Source of the DNA: Armatimonadota bacterium
Lineage (GTDB): Bacteria; Armatimonadota; Fimbriimonadia; Fimbriimonadales; Fimbriimonadaceae
NCBI GenBank assembly: GCA_020161505.1
Contig: JAIUNY010000011.1
Location: 1-64,000, forward strand
DNA length: 64,000 nt
Direction: 5' to 3'
Position 1 is the stretch's first letter. The number at the start of each line of letters is the position of its first letter. The notes beneath the pieces are model-generated. The model had not been told where the DNA came from, searched no databases, and saw only the letters and a program-made list of their open reading frames with translations. The translations under genes and the position numbers were made by a program. This document shows positions 16,517 to 24,862 of the stretch, one piece after another.

Positions 16517-16542
16517 AATCGTGTCACGTATTGCCGTGACAC
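16517..16542 (-). terminator. Probable terminator of the GNAT gene
   Basis: A perfect 8-bp stem (GTGTCACG, 16521-16528, with CGTGACAC, 16535-16542) is followed on the minus strand by GATTTTGG. It lies 20 bases after the acyltransferase stop. The short T-run makes it only moderately convincing. Confidence 0.55.
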
Positions 16543-16561
16543 TGTGCATCAACGAAATGAC

Positions 16562-17311
16562 TTAGGAGGGTTGAGGACACAGGATCCAAACGGCGGAATC
16601 AAAGTCCTCGCAAGCCTGGTTGAACGAGTCCCAGCGACGCGACGACAGGAGTCGGTGGCTTTGGAGCAGAACGCCCATCCTGCAGTTGTAGTCCGGATCG
16701 TAGAACAGCTCTGTCCCGTCCGTGGTTCCAATCGGACGCCCTCCGAACTTCTTCAATATCCGGTGGGAATGATTGCGCTCCGTCGCGACACTAATTCCTG
16801 CCAGGGCATCGAATTCCCGCTGCAGCCAGTAGCAACCAAAGTTCAAACCAGGGTTCATTCGTGCCGCCGGTTCGACGGCCCACCCCCCAACAACGATGGC
16901 GAGGGGTTCTTCTGGCTGGAAGACGATCGCCCGTTTGGCGAGGGCTTGGGCGAGGCCGAACCGCATTTCGGTGCTCTCCCGGGGGTCGAGTCGATCCAGA
17001 GTGGCCCCGACTTGGAACAGGTTCAGACGACTCCCCGACGAGAAAACCGGGCTGACATTCACACGGATGCAACGGAGAACCTCCTCTGCCTCACTCAGCC
17101 AGAGCAGATGATATGCCTGATCGTCGTACCGGCTGACATGACGACCCTCGGAGTCCAGGTCCTCCGGCTGAATCGCCCCATCCCCCAAGTACCGGCGGCC
17201 CCGCAACCGCTGAGCCTCGCTCAGCAAGCGTCGGCCTCGTTCAGGATCCTGGATTGCCGCCCTCCCCTTGAGGACGGGCAATCCGGTGGAGACAATCACG
17301 TAACGACTCAT
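16562..17311 (-). CDS. GNAT-fold acyltransferase resembling signal or N-acyl amino acid synthases
   Basis: I start at MSRYVIVSTGLPV, giving 249 residues. The region RLLSEAQRLRGRRYLGDG ... RYDDQAYHLLWLSEAEEVLRCIRVNV has the order of RLR, D-x-x-A/S-x-H and a G/C-x-x-R strand seen in LuxI, FeeM and PEP-CTERM-associated acyltransferases. Later ATERNHSHRILKKFGGRPIG fits the last helix and strand of the GNAT fold. Its likely reaction is acyl transfer to an amine, but the substrate is not readable. It lies 41 bases after the diiron-protein gene in the same direction and near a LuxR-type regulator. Confidence 0.55.
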   Translation of the reverse strand: MSRYVIVSTGLPVLKGRAAIQDPERGRRLLSEAQRLRGRRYLGDGAIQPEDLDSEGRHVSRYDDQAYHLLWLSEAEEVLRCIRVNVSPVFSSGSRLNLFQVGATLDRLDPRESTEMRFGLAQALAKRAIVFQPEEPLAIVVGGWAVEPAARMNPGLNFGCYWLQREFDALAGISVATERNHSHRILKKFGGRPIGTTDGTELFYDPDYNCRMGVLLQSHRLLSSRRWDSFNQACEDFDSAVWILCPQPS

Positions 17312-17352
17312 TTCATTTTTAGCCCCGGGCGAGGCCTCATTCGCCGTCGTTC

Positions 17353-18138
17353 CTACAGACCGAGCTCTGCTTTGGCATGAATCAGCGCATCTTCCCAAAT
17401 CGGCAGAGGATACACGCGCTCGAAACAGTCGAAACCAAACAGGATGTCTCCCTTGGCTTCCGGATAATCCTCAACCACTCGCTTGACCATCAGGGCAAGC
17501 AAGTTGGCATGACCGATATCTTCTTCGGCATGGGTATCAATGAAGACCCGAGCTTCCATCGGGAAGCCGTGCATCTGCAGGAAAGCCTTGGCGCGTTCCG
17601 TGAGCAGAGGCGTCAAGGTCTCGAACGGATACATGTATCCAAGGAAGGCAAACGGGCTCTCCGCTTCACCGATGCGCCGGCAAGTCGCGGCCATGTTGAA
17701 TGAACTGGGGGTCATTCGGCGCGACCGCGCCTCCTCTTCCGAGCCGCCCAGCTTCAGATAATCCTTCAGAGCGAGCTCGCCATGATCCACTTCGCTCAGA
17801 TCATGGAGGATCAGCGGCTTCATCAAGTCGGGGCGGTCTTTGGGGAATCGACCAATCGCGGTGAAGGTGGCTTCCGTCACGTGGGGACCGTAGGAGAACA
17901 CCTCCAAGAGAACGTACTTCACCATGGCCGCCACGAACTTCGGATCGGTCGAGGGGTTGGCGATCAGCTGATAAAGCTCCGAGTTTTCGACCGAACTCAT
18001 CATTTCCGCGACCCGACGATCGAGGGTCTGGACGAATGCTTCGGCTTCGTCGGTGAACTGCTTGCCGCGAGGCTTGATCGATTGGCTGATCTCATCTGCT
18101 TCCGCAGCGAGGGTGGATCCAAAGTGGTTGCTTGACAT
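17353..18138 (-). CDS. Heme-oxygenase-like (TENA/PqqC-fold) iron-dependent redox protein
   Basis: I start at MSSNHFGSTLA, 261 residues, with AGGAAG about 7 bases upstream; the longer reading runs into the divergent gene. The helical protein carries LILHDLSEVDHGELALKDYLKLGG and VFIDTHAEEDIGHANLL. These resemble the Glu/His and H-x-E-x-D-x-x-H metal sites of heme-oxygenase-like diiron proteins (iron-containing redox enzymes, UndA- and SznF-type). Family members oxidise fatty acids or amino-acid-derived substrates. Paired with the acyltransferase gene downstream, it may modify a small lipid-like product. The substrate is unknown. Confidence 0.6.
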   Translation of the reverse strand: MSSNHFGSTLAAEADEISQSIKPRGKQFTDEAEAFVQTLDRRVAEMMSSVENSELYQLIANPSTDPKFVAAMVKYVLLEVFSYGPHVTEATFTAIGRFPKDRPDLMKPLILHDLSEVDHGELALKDYLKLGGSEEEARSRRMTPSSFNMAATCRRIGEAESPFAFLGYMYPFETLTPLLTERAKAFLQMHGFPMEARVFIDTHAEEDIGHANLLALMVKRVVEDYPEAKGDILFGFDCFERVYPLPIWEDALIHAKAELGL

Positions 18139-18249
18139 CACGCGCTTCCTTCCTATTGAAAACCGATGATAGGGCAGCCTTATCCGGAATTGCAGTCCCC
18201 CTTTTTTGCTCAATCGTTTGTTCGGAACCCGATTCGGTACCATGCCTCC

Positions 18250-19036
18250 ATGGGCCGCGTTTCTGTTCCCACAAAAGGGGGATACCTTTCGGTTGTCGAA
18301 GAAGGCCAAGGTGAACCAATGCTCCTCCTCCACGGGTGGTCGGGTGATGTGGAACGGCAATGGCGCGGTGGTCTGTTTCCCGGCGCTCCCGACGCGCTCG
18401 GGGGCCTCGCCCAGTCTTTCCGAGTCCTCGCCCCTGACCTTCGCGGACATGGTCAAAGCGTTGCGGCAGAAGAAGCCCGGGACTACGGTCGTCAAGCGGT
18501 CGATGACCTGATGGCTGTCCTAGATTTTTTTTGAGGTCAGCAAGGCCGCAGTCGTTGCCTACTCCATGTCTGCTACCATCGGGCTTTTCCTGGCCTCCCT
18601 GGCACCCGAACGGGTGTCTCGGTTGATCCTCGGTGACAGTCTAGGCAATGTGCCTGGAGCCGACTTAGACTACATTCGATCTCGAGCTTCCGCGATGAGA
18701 TCCGAACTTTCCTACGGCGAGATGCTCGCCCTGGAGAGTGAACTATCGGAGGAGCAGGTCCAGGGAATCAACGCATTGGTTGGCCCGATCCCGAACTCTG
18801 AGGCCCTTGCTGCCGCTGCCGAAGGATCCCTTGAACACAGGGTGGATCCCGAGGCAGTGAGCGTCCCCGTGCATATCCTCAGCGCGGATCCGGGAGTGTC
18901 GGAAGCGGCGCGAGCCCTCACGCCGTTTCCCGTGACCATCGTGCCCCAGACCTCGCACATGGATCTCTTCCTCTCCCCTCAATTCGTCGAACAAATCAAA
19001 CACATCCTTGGAGCCCCGCATGAACCCAGACATTGA
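18250..19036 (+). pseudogene. Alpha/beta hydrolase interrupted by a frameshift at a T8 run
   Basis: Two adjacent reading frames form one hydrolase. The first (18250-18534) has VVEEGQGEPMLLLHGWSG and VLAPDLRGHGQS, the oxyanion and core strands. It stops right after VLDFF in a run of eight Ts (18524-18532 region). With seven Ts the frame continues EVSKAAVVAYSMSATIG, which holds the nucleophile Ser, and then the 18566-19036 reading (FLASLAPERVSRLILGDS to PQTSHMDLF with the catalytic His). It could be a pseudogene, an assembly error, or a gene read by slippage. It overlaps the start of the LuxR-type gene. Confidence 0.75.
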
Positions 19037-19838
19037 CAAACCCGTCCTTGGTCGACAACTCGACCTGCTTCATCTGGCTGCCCAAGGGCTAACCGACAAG
19101 GAGATCGCCAAAGAGCTGGCAATCTCCACGGAAACCGTACGATCTCACTGGAAGCGACTGCGTGAACGCTTCAGCTCGTCCAGCCGAACCCAGATCGTCG
19201 CGAAGGGTCTTGCCGGGTACCAATCGGAGCCAGGCGAAGAAAGGCCCCCGCTGGAAATGGAGCTCCTTCTGCTGGAGACTTCGGAACGGAAGCGCAGCGA
19301 GGAGGCTCTGAAAGAGGCGAATCAGAAGCTAGAGGAAGCTCTCGCCGAACGAAATAAGCTCCTTGCTGAACTGCGATTCGGTCGCTCCTCTCAGATCGAT
19401 GCCCTGACCGAAGAACTGGAGCGCCTACGTCACCTTGAGCGAGCAGTCGAGTCGAGCCCCTTTGTCATCTCGCGGGGAATTGTGAACCAGCACTGGACAA
19501 AGGTGTATATGTCCAACAACTTCGAGCGGTACAGCGGCATCCGAACCAGTGACTTGCTGGAAGGGAAGCGGAATCCCTTTGAATTCATCGACCAACAGGC
19601 TCTGGCGGACATGATCGGGTGTGTCGAGGCAGGATTGCCGAAGCGTCAAACCCGCTATCTGTTTGAATACCGCGGTACCCATGCGGATGGAATGGAGGTC
19701 TGGGGCAAAGAATGGATCACCTTCGACCTCGATGCTCAGGGAGTGCCAACTTTCTACAACGCCGTTTACTGCACAGACTTTGAGTTGGACGCCGAGCCGG
19801 ACAGCTCGCGCAAAAAGAATCCGGGCGATTCTGCGTAA
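19020..19838 (+). CDS. LuxR-type HTH regulator with coiled coil and PAS-like domain
   Basis: The 272-residue protein starts MNPDIDKPVLGRQLDLLHL. Residues about 12-60 are a LuxR/GerE helix-turn-helix (LHLAAQGLTDKEIAKELAIS, TVRSHWKRLRERF). A long charged coiled coil follows (about 85-140), then a PAS-like sensor (SSPFVISRGIVNQHWTKVYMS to YCTDFEL). HTH at the N-terminus and sensor at the C-terminus is the reverse of classical LuxR. There is no response-regulator receiver. TTGGAG lies about 6 bases upstream, and the start is inside the hydrolase gene, so the two are probably co-translated. Confidence 0.8.
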   Translation: MNPDIDKPVLGRQLDLLHLAAQGLTDKEIAKELAISTETVRSHWKRLRERFSSSSRTQIVAKGLAGYQSEPGEERPPLEMELLLLETSERKRSEEALKEANQKLEEALAERNKLLAELRFGRSSQIDALTEELERLRHLERAVESSPFVISRGIVNQHWTKVYMSNNFERYSGIRTSDLLEGKRNPFEFIDQQALADMIGCVEAGLPKRQTRYLFEYRGTHADGMEVWGKEWITFDLDAQGVPTFYNAVYCTDFELDAEPDSSRKKNPGDSA

Positions 19839-19907
19839 GAGAGTCCCTGCTGCCGGTGAATCCGGAGCCGCGTGTTACCCATGTCTCCGGTACGGAGAAG
19901 TGAGAAA

Positions 19908-19983
19908 TGGCAGGGGCAACAGGATTCGAACCCGCGACCTGCGGTTTTGGAGACCGCTGCTCTACCAGCTGAGCTATACCCCT
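19908..19983 (-). tRNA. tRNA-Trp (anticodon CCA)
   Basis: On the minus strand the 76-base sequence folds as a complete cloverleaf. The acceptor AGGGGTA pairs with TGCCCCT, and the gene has a GCTC D-stem, an anticodon loop CTCCAAA with CCA, a GGTTCGAATCC T-arm, discriminator G and an encoded CCA end. It reads UGG codons. No other tRNA is adjacent. Confidence 0.96.
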
Positions 19984-20078
19984 GCGAGGTGACCTATTCT
20001 ACCAGCCCGCTCCGCAAAAACCGGGCCGAGAGTCCGAATGGGGAATCGTTCAGGACACCTGAGTAGTCTGGAATCATA

Positions 20079-21329
20079 GTGATTCCAGGTCTCGCGCTCG
20101 GTCTTTTTGCCGCTCTGAGCACTCAAGCTCAAGAGCCGCTGATGCTTCGTCCCCCCACCGTGGCCGAGCCCCTGCGCTTGGCCCTCACCCCCATCTTCGA
20201 TGGTGTGGTCATGGATCAAGAGTGGGATTCTCTTGCCGAGACCCCCGACGGCCCAACGTTCTTCCAGTGGGAACCCGGCAAGCTCTATTTCGGAGCTAAA
20301 CCCAAGCCGGGATTCGATGTGATCTTGTCCCTCGATGTGAACGGCGATGGCTGGCTTGTCGGCGATGACAACCTGGAAATTCGCGCCAAGATGACCGGCG
20401 AGCAGATGGAGGCGACTATCCGCCAACTTGATGCCACCGACCGCAACGGCCCGCAGTGGGTCATCCCCCGCATCGCCCCTGATTCTATTCTGATGGCGGG
20501 CAAGCCTTCGCGGGAATACTGGAATCTGGAAGGAGGTTTCGAGCCGTTTATCTTTGGAAAGAACCCCGAGGAAGATTCTCGAATCGGCGTGCGGGTGGAC
20601 ATTGTTCCGACCGGAACCGCCGTCGGCGAGGCCTACATGCCACGGAGTTTGAGCCTGCTTCGCTTGCGATTCGACAAGAGTCGCAACCTCTTCAGTGGCC
20701 TCACCTGGAGACCTGAGATCTTGAGCCGCAGCATCGCCCGGGTGGACTCGATGAAGTTCCGCTTCAACTTCGAGAACTCTCTGGACTGTCCGCCACTTCA
20801 GTCGGTTGATATTGTCGGGGAAGGCTATGCCCGAGATGCGATCAGCCAAATCACCGTGCCTTTTCCGTCGTGGGATCGAAAGGGCCGGGCGCTTGTCGAT
20901 TTCGCGAGCGATATCAAACCCGAGGCCACGCCGGGCTACCGAGTCTTGCGCGCCACGGTGCTGAGCCAAGATGGTCGCTTGGCGATCATCCGAACGAGCA
21001 TCCGCATCGCCGATTTGGTCGATCTCGACAGCTTCATCCCCAAAGGCTTGGAATACTCCGACGAAGCTCGAGTCGTGAAGGGCCATGTCACGCTGCGATC
21101 TCAGGCGAACGGCAGGATGTCCGGCAAGTTCTCGATGGTGCTGCCCGAGAGTTGGTCTGCGCGCAAAGGTTTGGACGAAGATTTCCTGATCTATCACACC
21201 CGTGGAACCGCCCGAGTGCCCGTCGAATTCATCGTTCCCGCCGGAGCATCGGGAGTGGAATCAATCTTGCTGAAAGCCAAGATTGGTGAGAAGGAGATCA
21301 CGCAACGCGTGTACCTCTCCATCCAGTAA
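20079..21329 (+). CDS. Secreted protein with CBM9/DOMON-like beta domain
   Basis: The 416-residue protein starts at GTG with a signal peptide (MIPGLALGLFAALSTQAQ). Residues about 35-110 (LTPIFDGVVMDQEWDSLAE ... FFQWEPGKLYFGA ... SLDVNGDGWLVGDDNLEIR) resemble the DGxxxxxEW start and beta-sandwich of CBM9-like domains, which bind sugars or act as sensor modules. The rest is beta-rich and unassigned. The methyltransferase gene follows after 20 bases in the same direction. The function is not known. A weak GGAAT precedes the start. Confidence 0.6.
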   Translation: MIPGLALGLFAALSTQAQEPLMLRPPTVAEPLRLALTPIFDGVVMDQEWDSLAETPDGPTFFQWEPGKLYFGAKPKPGFDVILSLDVNGDGWLVGDDNLEIRAKMTGEQMEATIRQLDATDRNGPQWVIPRIAPDSILMAGKPSREYWNLEGGFEPFIFGKNPEEDSRIGVRVDIVPTGTAVGEAYMPRSLSLLRLRFDKSRNLFSGLTWRPEILSRSIARVDSMKFRFNFENSLDCPPLQSVDIVGEGYARDAISQITVPFPSWDRKGRALVDFASDIKPEATPGYRVLRATVLSQDGRLAIIRTSIRIADLVDLDSFIPKGLEYSDEARVVKGHVTLRSQANGRMSGKFSMVLPESWSARKGLDEDFLIYHTRGTARVPVEFIVPAGASGVESILLKAKIGEKEITQRVYLSIQ

Positions 21330-21349
21330 TCAGCCCCGAGGCAACCACC

Positions 21350-22111
21350 ATGGCAACCGATCCGCGCACTCAATTTGGACCGGCCGCAGAGCGGTATCTC
21401 ACCAGCGCGGCCCATGCCAAAGTCGATGAACTCGCCGCTCTGATGGCGCGGATTGACCCGCAGGGACGTGTCCTTGATATCGGAACCGGGGCAGGGCACA
21501 CGGCCTACGCCCTCGCCAGCGCAGGATGCGAGGTGGTGGCCTACGACATGACGCCCGAAATGCTGAGCCTGGTCTCCAGGGAGGCTGAAGCTCGTGGGCT
21601 CGGATCGATCTCAGTTCAAGAAGGGGTGGCGGAGTCGCTCGACTTTTCGGATGCAGAGTTCGATGGTGTGGCGTGCCGCCTGGCGGCGCACCACTTCGAT
21701 GGCCCGGCGGCGTTTATCGCGGAGTCGTTTCGGGTGGTGAAGCCAGGAGGATGGCTGCTGCTGATCGACACCGTCAGCCCGGAAGATCCCGAAACCGCGA
21801 CTGAGCTCGATGAAATCGAGACCCTGCGCGATCCCTCTCACCGTCACGATCTCAGCGTAAGCGAATGGGGAAGTTTGGTCGAGAACGTCGGATTTGGGAT
21901 GCAGTGGGTCGATGTCGCCCGTAAAACTCTCGATCTTGAGGACTGGCTGACCCGTATGAGCGTGGAAGATCACCGCGCCGCCACTCTTCGGGAACTCATC
22001 CTGGACAGCGAAGGCCCGCTGCGCAAGTACCTCAGCCCCGTCATCCTCCCCGACCAAACCACCTTCGATCTCTGGGAAATGACCCTCTTTGCCCGTCGTC
22101 CAGCGATCTGA
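21350..22111 (+). CDS. SAM-dependent methyltransferase, UbiE-like class I
   Basis: The 253-residue protein has the Rossmann-type motifs of class I methyltransferases: VLDIGTGAGHTAYAL (motif I), VVAYDMTPEML (motif II), VACRLAAHHFD (motif IV region) and RVVKPGGWLLLIDTVSPED (motif V/VI). This is the UbiE/Methyltransf_11 type, acting on a small molecule in the cytoplasm. The acceptor is not evident. The gene begins 20 bases after the CBM9-like gene and is followed 38 bases later by the DapA-like gene. Confidence 0.85.
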   Translation: MATDPRTQFGPAAERYLTSAAHAKVDELAALMARIDPQGRVLDIGTGAGHTAYALASAGCEVVAYDMTPEMLSLVSREAEARGLGSISVQEGVAESLDFSDAEFDGVACRLAAHHFDGPAAFIAESFRVVKPGGWLLLIDTVSPEDPETATELDEIETLRDPSHRHDLSVSEWGSLVENVGFGMQWVDVARKTLDLEDWLTRMSVEDHRAATLRELILDSEGPLRKYLSPVILPDQTTFDLWEMTLFARRPAI

Positions 22112-22149
22112 TCTGCGTCTCTGAACGCTCCTCAGCCGTCTGTACTCTC

Positions 22150-22926
22150 GTGGAATTGCCGCCTCTGATCGTGCCACTTGTGACCCCCTACACCGACGAT
22201 GGGGCGATGGTGAGCGAGATTCGCATCGCTCGCATGGTGCGATGGCACAAAGAGCAAGGCGCGGGCGGATTCATGGTGGGCTCGGATGCCGGAGAGCCAG
22301 GATCACTGAGCCTCAACGAGCGCAAGCAGGCCCTGGAGTGGGTGATGCGCGAGGCGGGAGATCTCCCGGTCTACGTCAACATCAGCGGGATGACCACCGC
22401 CTACACCATTGACTTGGCCCAAGACGCCAACGAGTGCGGGGCTTACGCCGGAATTCTGACTCCTCCACCCTGGGGCGGATTGACCCCAGAAGAGACTCAG
22501 GCTTTTCTCAGCGCGGTTCGTCGCCACGGTGGGCTTGCGTGCGGCTGGATTGATCCGACGGGCCACACCAGCGGGCAAGCGGAGATGATCCATGCTCCGG
22601 GGCGCAAGAACCCCGGCCTCCTGGCGGAACACGGGTTCGAGCATCTCTCGACGGCCCCCCATGGGCTGAACTACGAATACTGGTCGCCAAGCGGCCTGAT
22701 CCATCCGGCGGGTCTCTTCGGAGCGGAAAAAGGCGCGGCGATGCTGGAGAAGTGGGCTGCTTTCAAGCCCGTGCTCAGTGGGTTGCTCAAGCTCGCTGGG
22801 CCAGCCCGGGTAGGCAAGTACGTGTTCGAGTCGCTGGGCTTCGAGTTCGGTCCCCTTCGCGGCCCCTACATGCCCCTCAATCCACAGGGACGAGAAATCG
22901 CGGATCACTTGCTGCGCGCGGTGTAG
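22150..22926 (+). CDS. DapA-superfamily protein without recognisable Schiff-base lysine
   Basis: The 258-residue protein starts at GTG. IVPLVTPYTDDGAMVSEI, GAGGFMVGSDAGEPGSLSLNER and YVNISGMTTAYTIDLAQDA follow the DHDPS/NAL TIM-barrel pattern. However, the block that should read YNxPxxT is GWIDPTGHT, and the segment that carries the catalytic lysine (normally IxGIKxS) is replaced by LSTAPHGLNYEYWS. It is also about 35 residues short. It is therefore either an unusual aldolase with a shifted catalytic residue or a non-catalytic family member. A terminator follows. Confidence 0.7.
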   Translation: MELPPLIVPLVTPYTDDGAMVSEIRIARMVRWHKEQGAGGFMVGSDAGEPGSLSLNERKQALEWVMREAGDLPVYVNISGMTTAYTIDLAQDANECGAYAGILTPPPWGGLTPEETQAFLSAVRRHGGLACGWIDPTGHTSGQAEMIHAPGRKNPGLLAEHGFEHLSTAPHGLNYEYWSPSGLIHPAGLFGAEKGAAMLEKWAAFKPVLSGLLKLAGPARVGKYVFESLGFEFGPLRGPYMPLNPQGREIADHLLRAV

Positions 22927-22944
22927 TCACTCGCCCAGCGATCA

Positions 22945-22988
22945 AAAGAAAATTCCCCCTCTGCTAAGGCAAGAGGGGGAATTCTTTG
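22945..22988. terminator. Bidirectional terminator between convergent genes
   Basis: AATTCCCCCTCT pairs with AAGAGGGGGAATT over an 8-base loop. A-rich sequence lies on the left and TTCTTTG on the right, so it can serve both the DapA-like gene (plus) and the prepilin-type gene (minus). Confidence 0.8.
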
Positions 22989-23009
22989 TTCCGAAGAACG
23001 CGGCAAGCC

Positions 23010-23879
23010 TTACGGGCAAGCGTTGGTGTCTTCGGAGTCGGTGATGTTGGTTCCCGGAACGCCGTGAAGGTCGTTGTACGGGCCAGTGGTTCCGTTCAGA
23101 GTGAAGCCGGTTTGGCTCACGGGAACGGTTTCCAGCTGACCACCCTTGCAGAGACCAGTGGTTCCGCAGTTCACGGTGTCGACGCGCCAGCTGTAGTAGA
23201 CCGGTGCGCGGCTGCCCGTCGGGGTGGTGTAGCCCCGAGCGATGGCGGCAACGCCGTTCCAGCGATAGTACTTGGCGTGGGTGTCCGCGAAGTTGATCAC
23301 GAGGCCATCAGCGTGGCGAGCCGTACCGATGAACGTGTCGAAGTCGAGACGCGGGATGTTGCGTCGGATGTAGCCATCAAAGAATAGGATGGTGTCAACC
23401 GGTTCCGGCAGACCAGCGTGGTTTTGCGTCGGGGTGAAGGAGGTCTTCAGCGGGGTGCCGCAGAGGTACTCACCAAACACGCCGAGGTTCGGCACGTAGC
23501 TGGCTCGCTCAACCTTTTCTGAAGTGAGGTTGAGAGCGTTCAGGCGACCGCGCCACTCTTGTCCCGGGCTGTCGGCCGGGCTGACAAGGATCTGAAGGTT
23601 CTTCATGTACGGATCCAGGGATTCGTACACGGAGAACACGACCGGTCGCGGGTTCGGAGCCACCGGCGGCTTCAGGTAAGCCGAGAGAGGCAGTTGGTCG
23701 TCGTAGTCGCCCGCATAGATGATCGTAGCGGTGCCGATCTGCTTCATGTTGCTGATCGACTGCGTCTTCTTCGCCGCGTCCTTAGCTTGGGCGAAAACAG
23801 GGAAGAGAATGGCGGCCAGAATCGCGATGATCGCGATGACAACCAGGAGTTCGATGAGGGTAAAGGCTTGTCGTTTCAT
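23010..23879 (-). CDS. Prepilin-type N-terminal methylation domain protein (type II secretion pseudopilin-like)
   Basis: The 289-residue protein starts [20 protein letters not shown], a type IV prepilin signal. [26 protein letters not shown] follows, the form common in Armatimonadota and Planctomycetota (DUF1559-like). [12 protein letters not shown] resembles the H-X9-DG class tail. Such proteins are cleaved by PilD and either assemble as pseudopilins or stay at the membrane. GGAG lies 10-12 bases before the ATG. The signal is clear; the specific function is not. Confidence 0.88.
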   Translation of the reverse strand: MKRQAFTLIELLVVIAIIAILAAILFPVFAQAKDAAKKTQSISNMKQIGTATIIYAGDYDDQLPLSAYLKPPVAPNPRPVVFSVYESLDPYMKNLQILVSPADSPGQEWRGRLNALNLTSEKVERASYVPNLGVFGEYLCGTPLKTSFTPTQNHAGLPEPVDTILFFDGYIRRNIPRLDFDTFIGTARHADGLVINFADTHAKYYRWNGVAAIARGYTTPTGSRAPVYYSWRVDTVNCGTTGLCKGGQLETVPVSQTGFTLNGTTGPYNDLHGVPGTNITDSEDTNACP

Positions 23880-23941
23880 TCGACAGAGATCTCCGTGATC
23901 AAGCGTCCAGGCACCCGGGGGTGCCCTTCATGCAACGGGCT

Positions 23942-23971
23942 ATGATAGCCCATTCTGTCTAAGAACGTAAA
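23942..23971 (-). promoter_or_regulatory. Possible sigma-70-type promoter of the prepilin gene
   Basis: On the minus strand TTTACG (23971-23966) and TATCAT (23947-23942) are 18 bases apart, about 60 bases before the ATG. The -10 overlaps a GGGCTAT/ATAGCCC dyad. Moderate matches only. Confidence 0.4.
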
Positions 23972-23983
23972 GATTCAGTAAAG

Positions 23984-24008
23984 GTTCCCCCGTGATCTCA
24001 CGAGGAAC
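23984..24008. repeat. Dyad-symmetric element in divergent intergenic region
   Basis: GTTCC-CC-CGTGA-TC-TCACG-A-GGAAC is an almost perfect interrupted palindrome between the prepilin-type gene and the sugar-isomerase-like gene. TATTTTTG follows 4 bases later on the plus strand, so it may be an operator or a weak terminator. Confidence 0.45.
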
Positions 24009-24101
24009 AGGTATTTTTGTTGGCCTCATTCAAGGTGCGTCGAACCTCCAAAGGAACCTGGGTCTAAGGACCGCATCCGGTAAGTTTGGAGGAGAGTCGT
24101 C

Positions 24102-24842
24102 ATGCGAATTTCCGTTCAACTTTACACACTCCGCTCTAGCTTCGAGAAATCGGTTTGGGGCACCTTTGATCAACTCGCCGAGGCAGGATTCAAAAACGTT
24201 GAACTCGCCGGCCTCTACGGGATGACCCCCGACGAACTCGCCGCCGGTCTCAAGGAGCGGGGAATCACCGCCCACTCCACCCACATGGGATTCGGTGACC
24301 TGGAAGGGAAGACAGAAAGCGTGGTGGCCTTCGCCAAAGCGTTCGGATTGGATACCGTCGTTATCCCCTGGCTGCAAATCAAGGAATTCTCGGGCGGCTG
24401 GAAAGAGGTTGGCGAGCGCGCTACCGAAGTTGCCGCCGAACTGAAGCCCCACGGAATCAAGGTCGCCTACCACAACCACGATTTTGAGTTCCAGCGCGTC
24501 GGAAGCGGTGACACGGGCTACGACATTCTCTTCCAACATGCCAGCGATGATGTCCTCGCCGAAGTGGACATCTACTGGGTCAAGAAGGCCGGATTTGATC
24601 CGGTGCGCATGCTGAAGCAAATGAGTGATCGCTTGCCGCTGGCTCACTTCAAGGACATCGACGAGGAAGGATTCTTCACTCAAGTCGGGCAGGGCAGCAT
24701 TGATTGGCCGAGCGTGATCGAAGTCTGCAAAGCCGCGAAAACCAAGTTCGCCATCATCGAGAACGACCAGCCGAAGATCGATCCGGTCGACGCGGTGGTT
24801 CAGAGCCGTCAGTACCTGTTGGGTCTCGGCCTCAAGGACTGA
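24102..24842 (+). CDS. Sugar phosphate isomerase/epimerase-like TIM-barrel protein
   Basis: The 246-residue protein (MRISVQLYTLRSSFEKS) follows the AP endonuclease 2/xylose isomerase-like TIM-barrel family. VELAGLYGMTPDELAAGL, KVAYHNHDFEFQ (metal-ligand His), AEVDIYWVKKAGFDPVRML, LAHFKDID (His/Asp) and FAIIENDQP (Glu) supply the usual metal ligands. These enzymes isomerise or epimerise sugars or inositols. The exact substrate is not readable. GGAGGAG lies 8 bases upstream. The HAD-family gene follows after 20 bases, so a sugar-phosphate pathway is plausible. Confidence 0.82.
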   Translation: MRISVQLYTLRSSFEKSVWGTFDQLAEAGFKNVELAGLYGMTPDELAAGLKERGITAHSTHMGFGDLEGKTESVVAFAKAFGLDTVVIPWLQIKEFSGGWKEVGERATEVAAELKPHGIKVAYHNHDFEFQRVGSGDTGYDILFQHASDDVLAEVDIYWVKKAGFDPVRMLKQMSDRLPLAHFKDIDEEGFFTQVGQGSIDWPSVIEVCKAAKTKFAIIENDQPKIDPVDAVVQSRQYLLGLGLKD

Positions 24843-24862
24843 TCCCCGAACATTGATTCAGC

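Noticed and set aside
19974-21197. 407-codon minus-strand reading
   Set aside because: It is antisense to the secreted CBM9-like protein with its signal peptide, and shows no domain motif.
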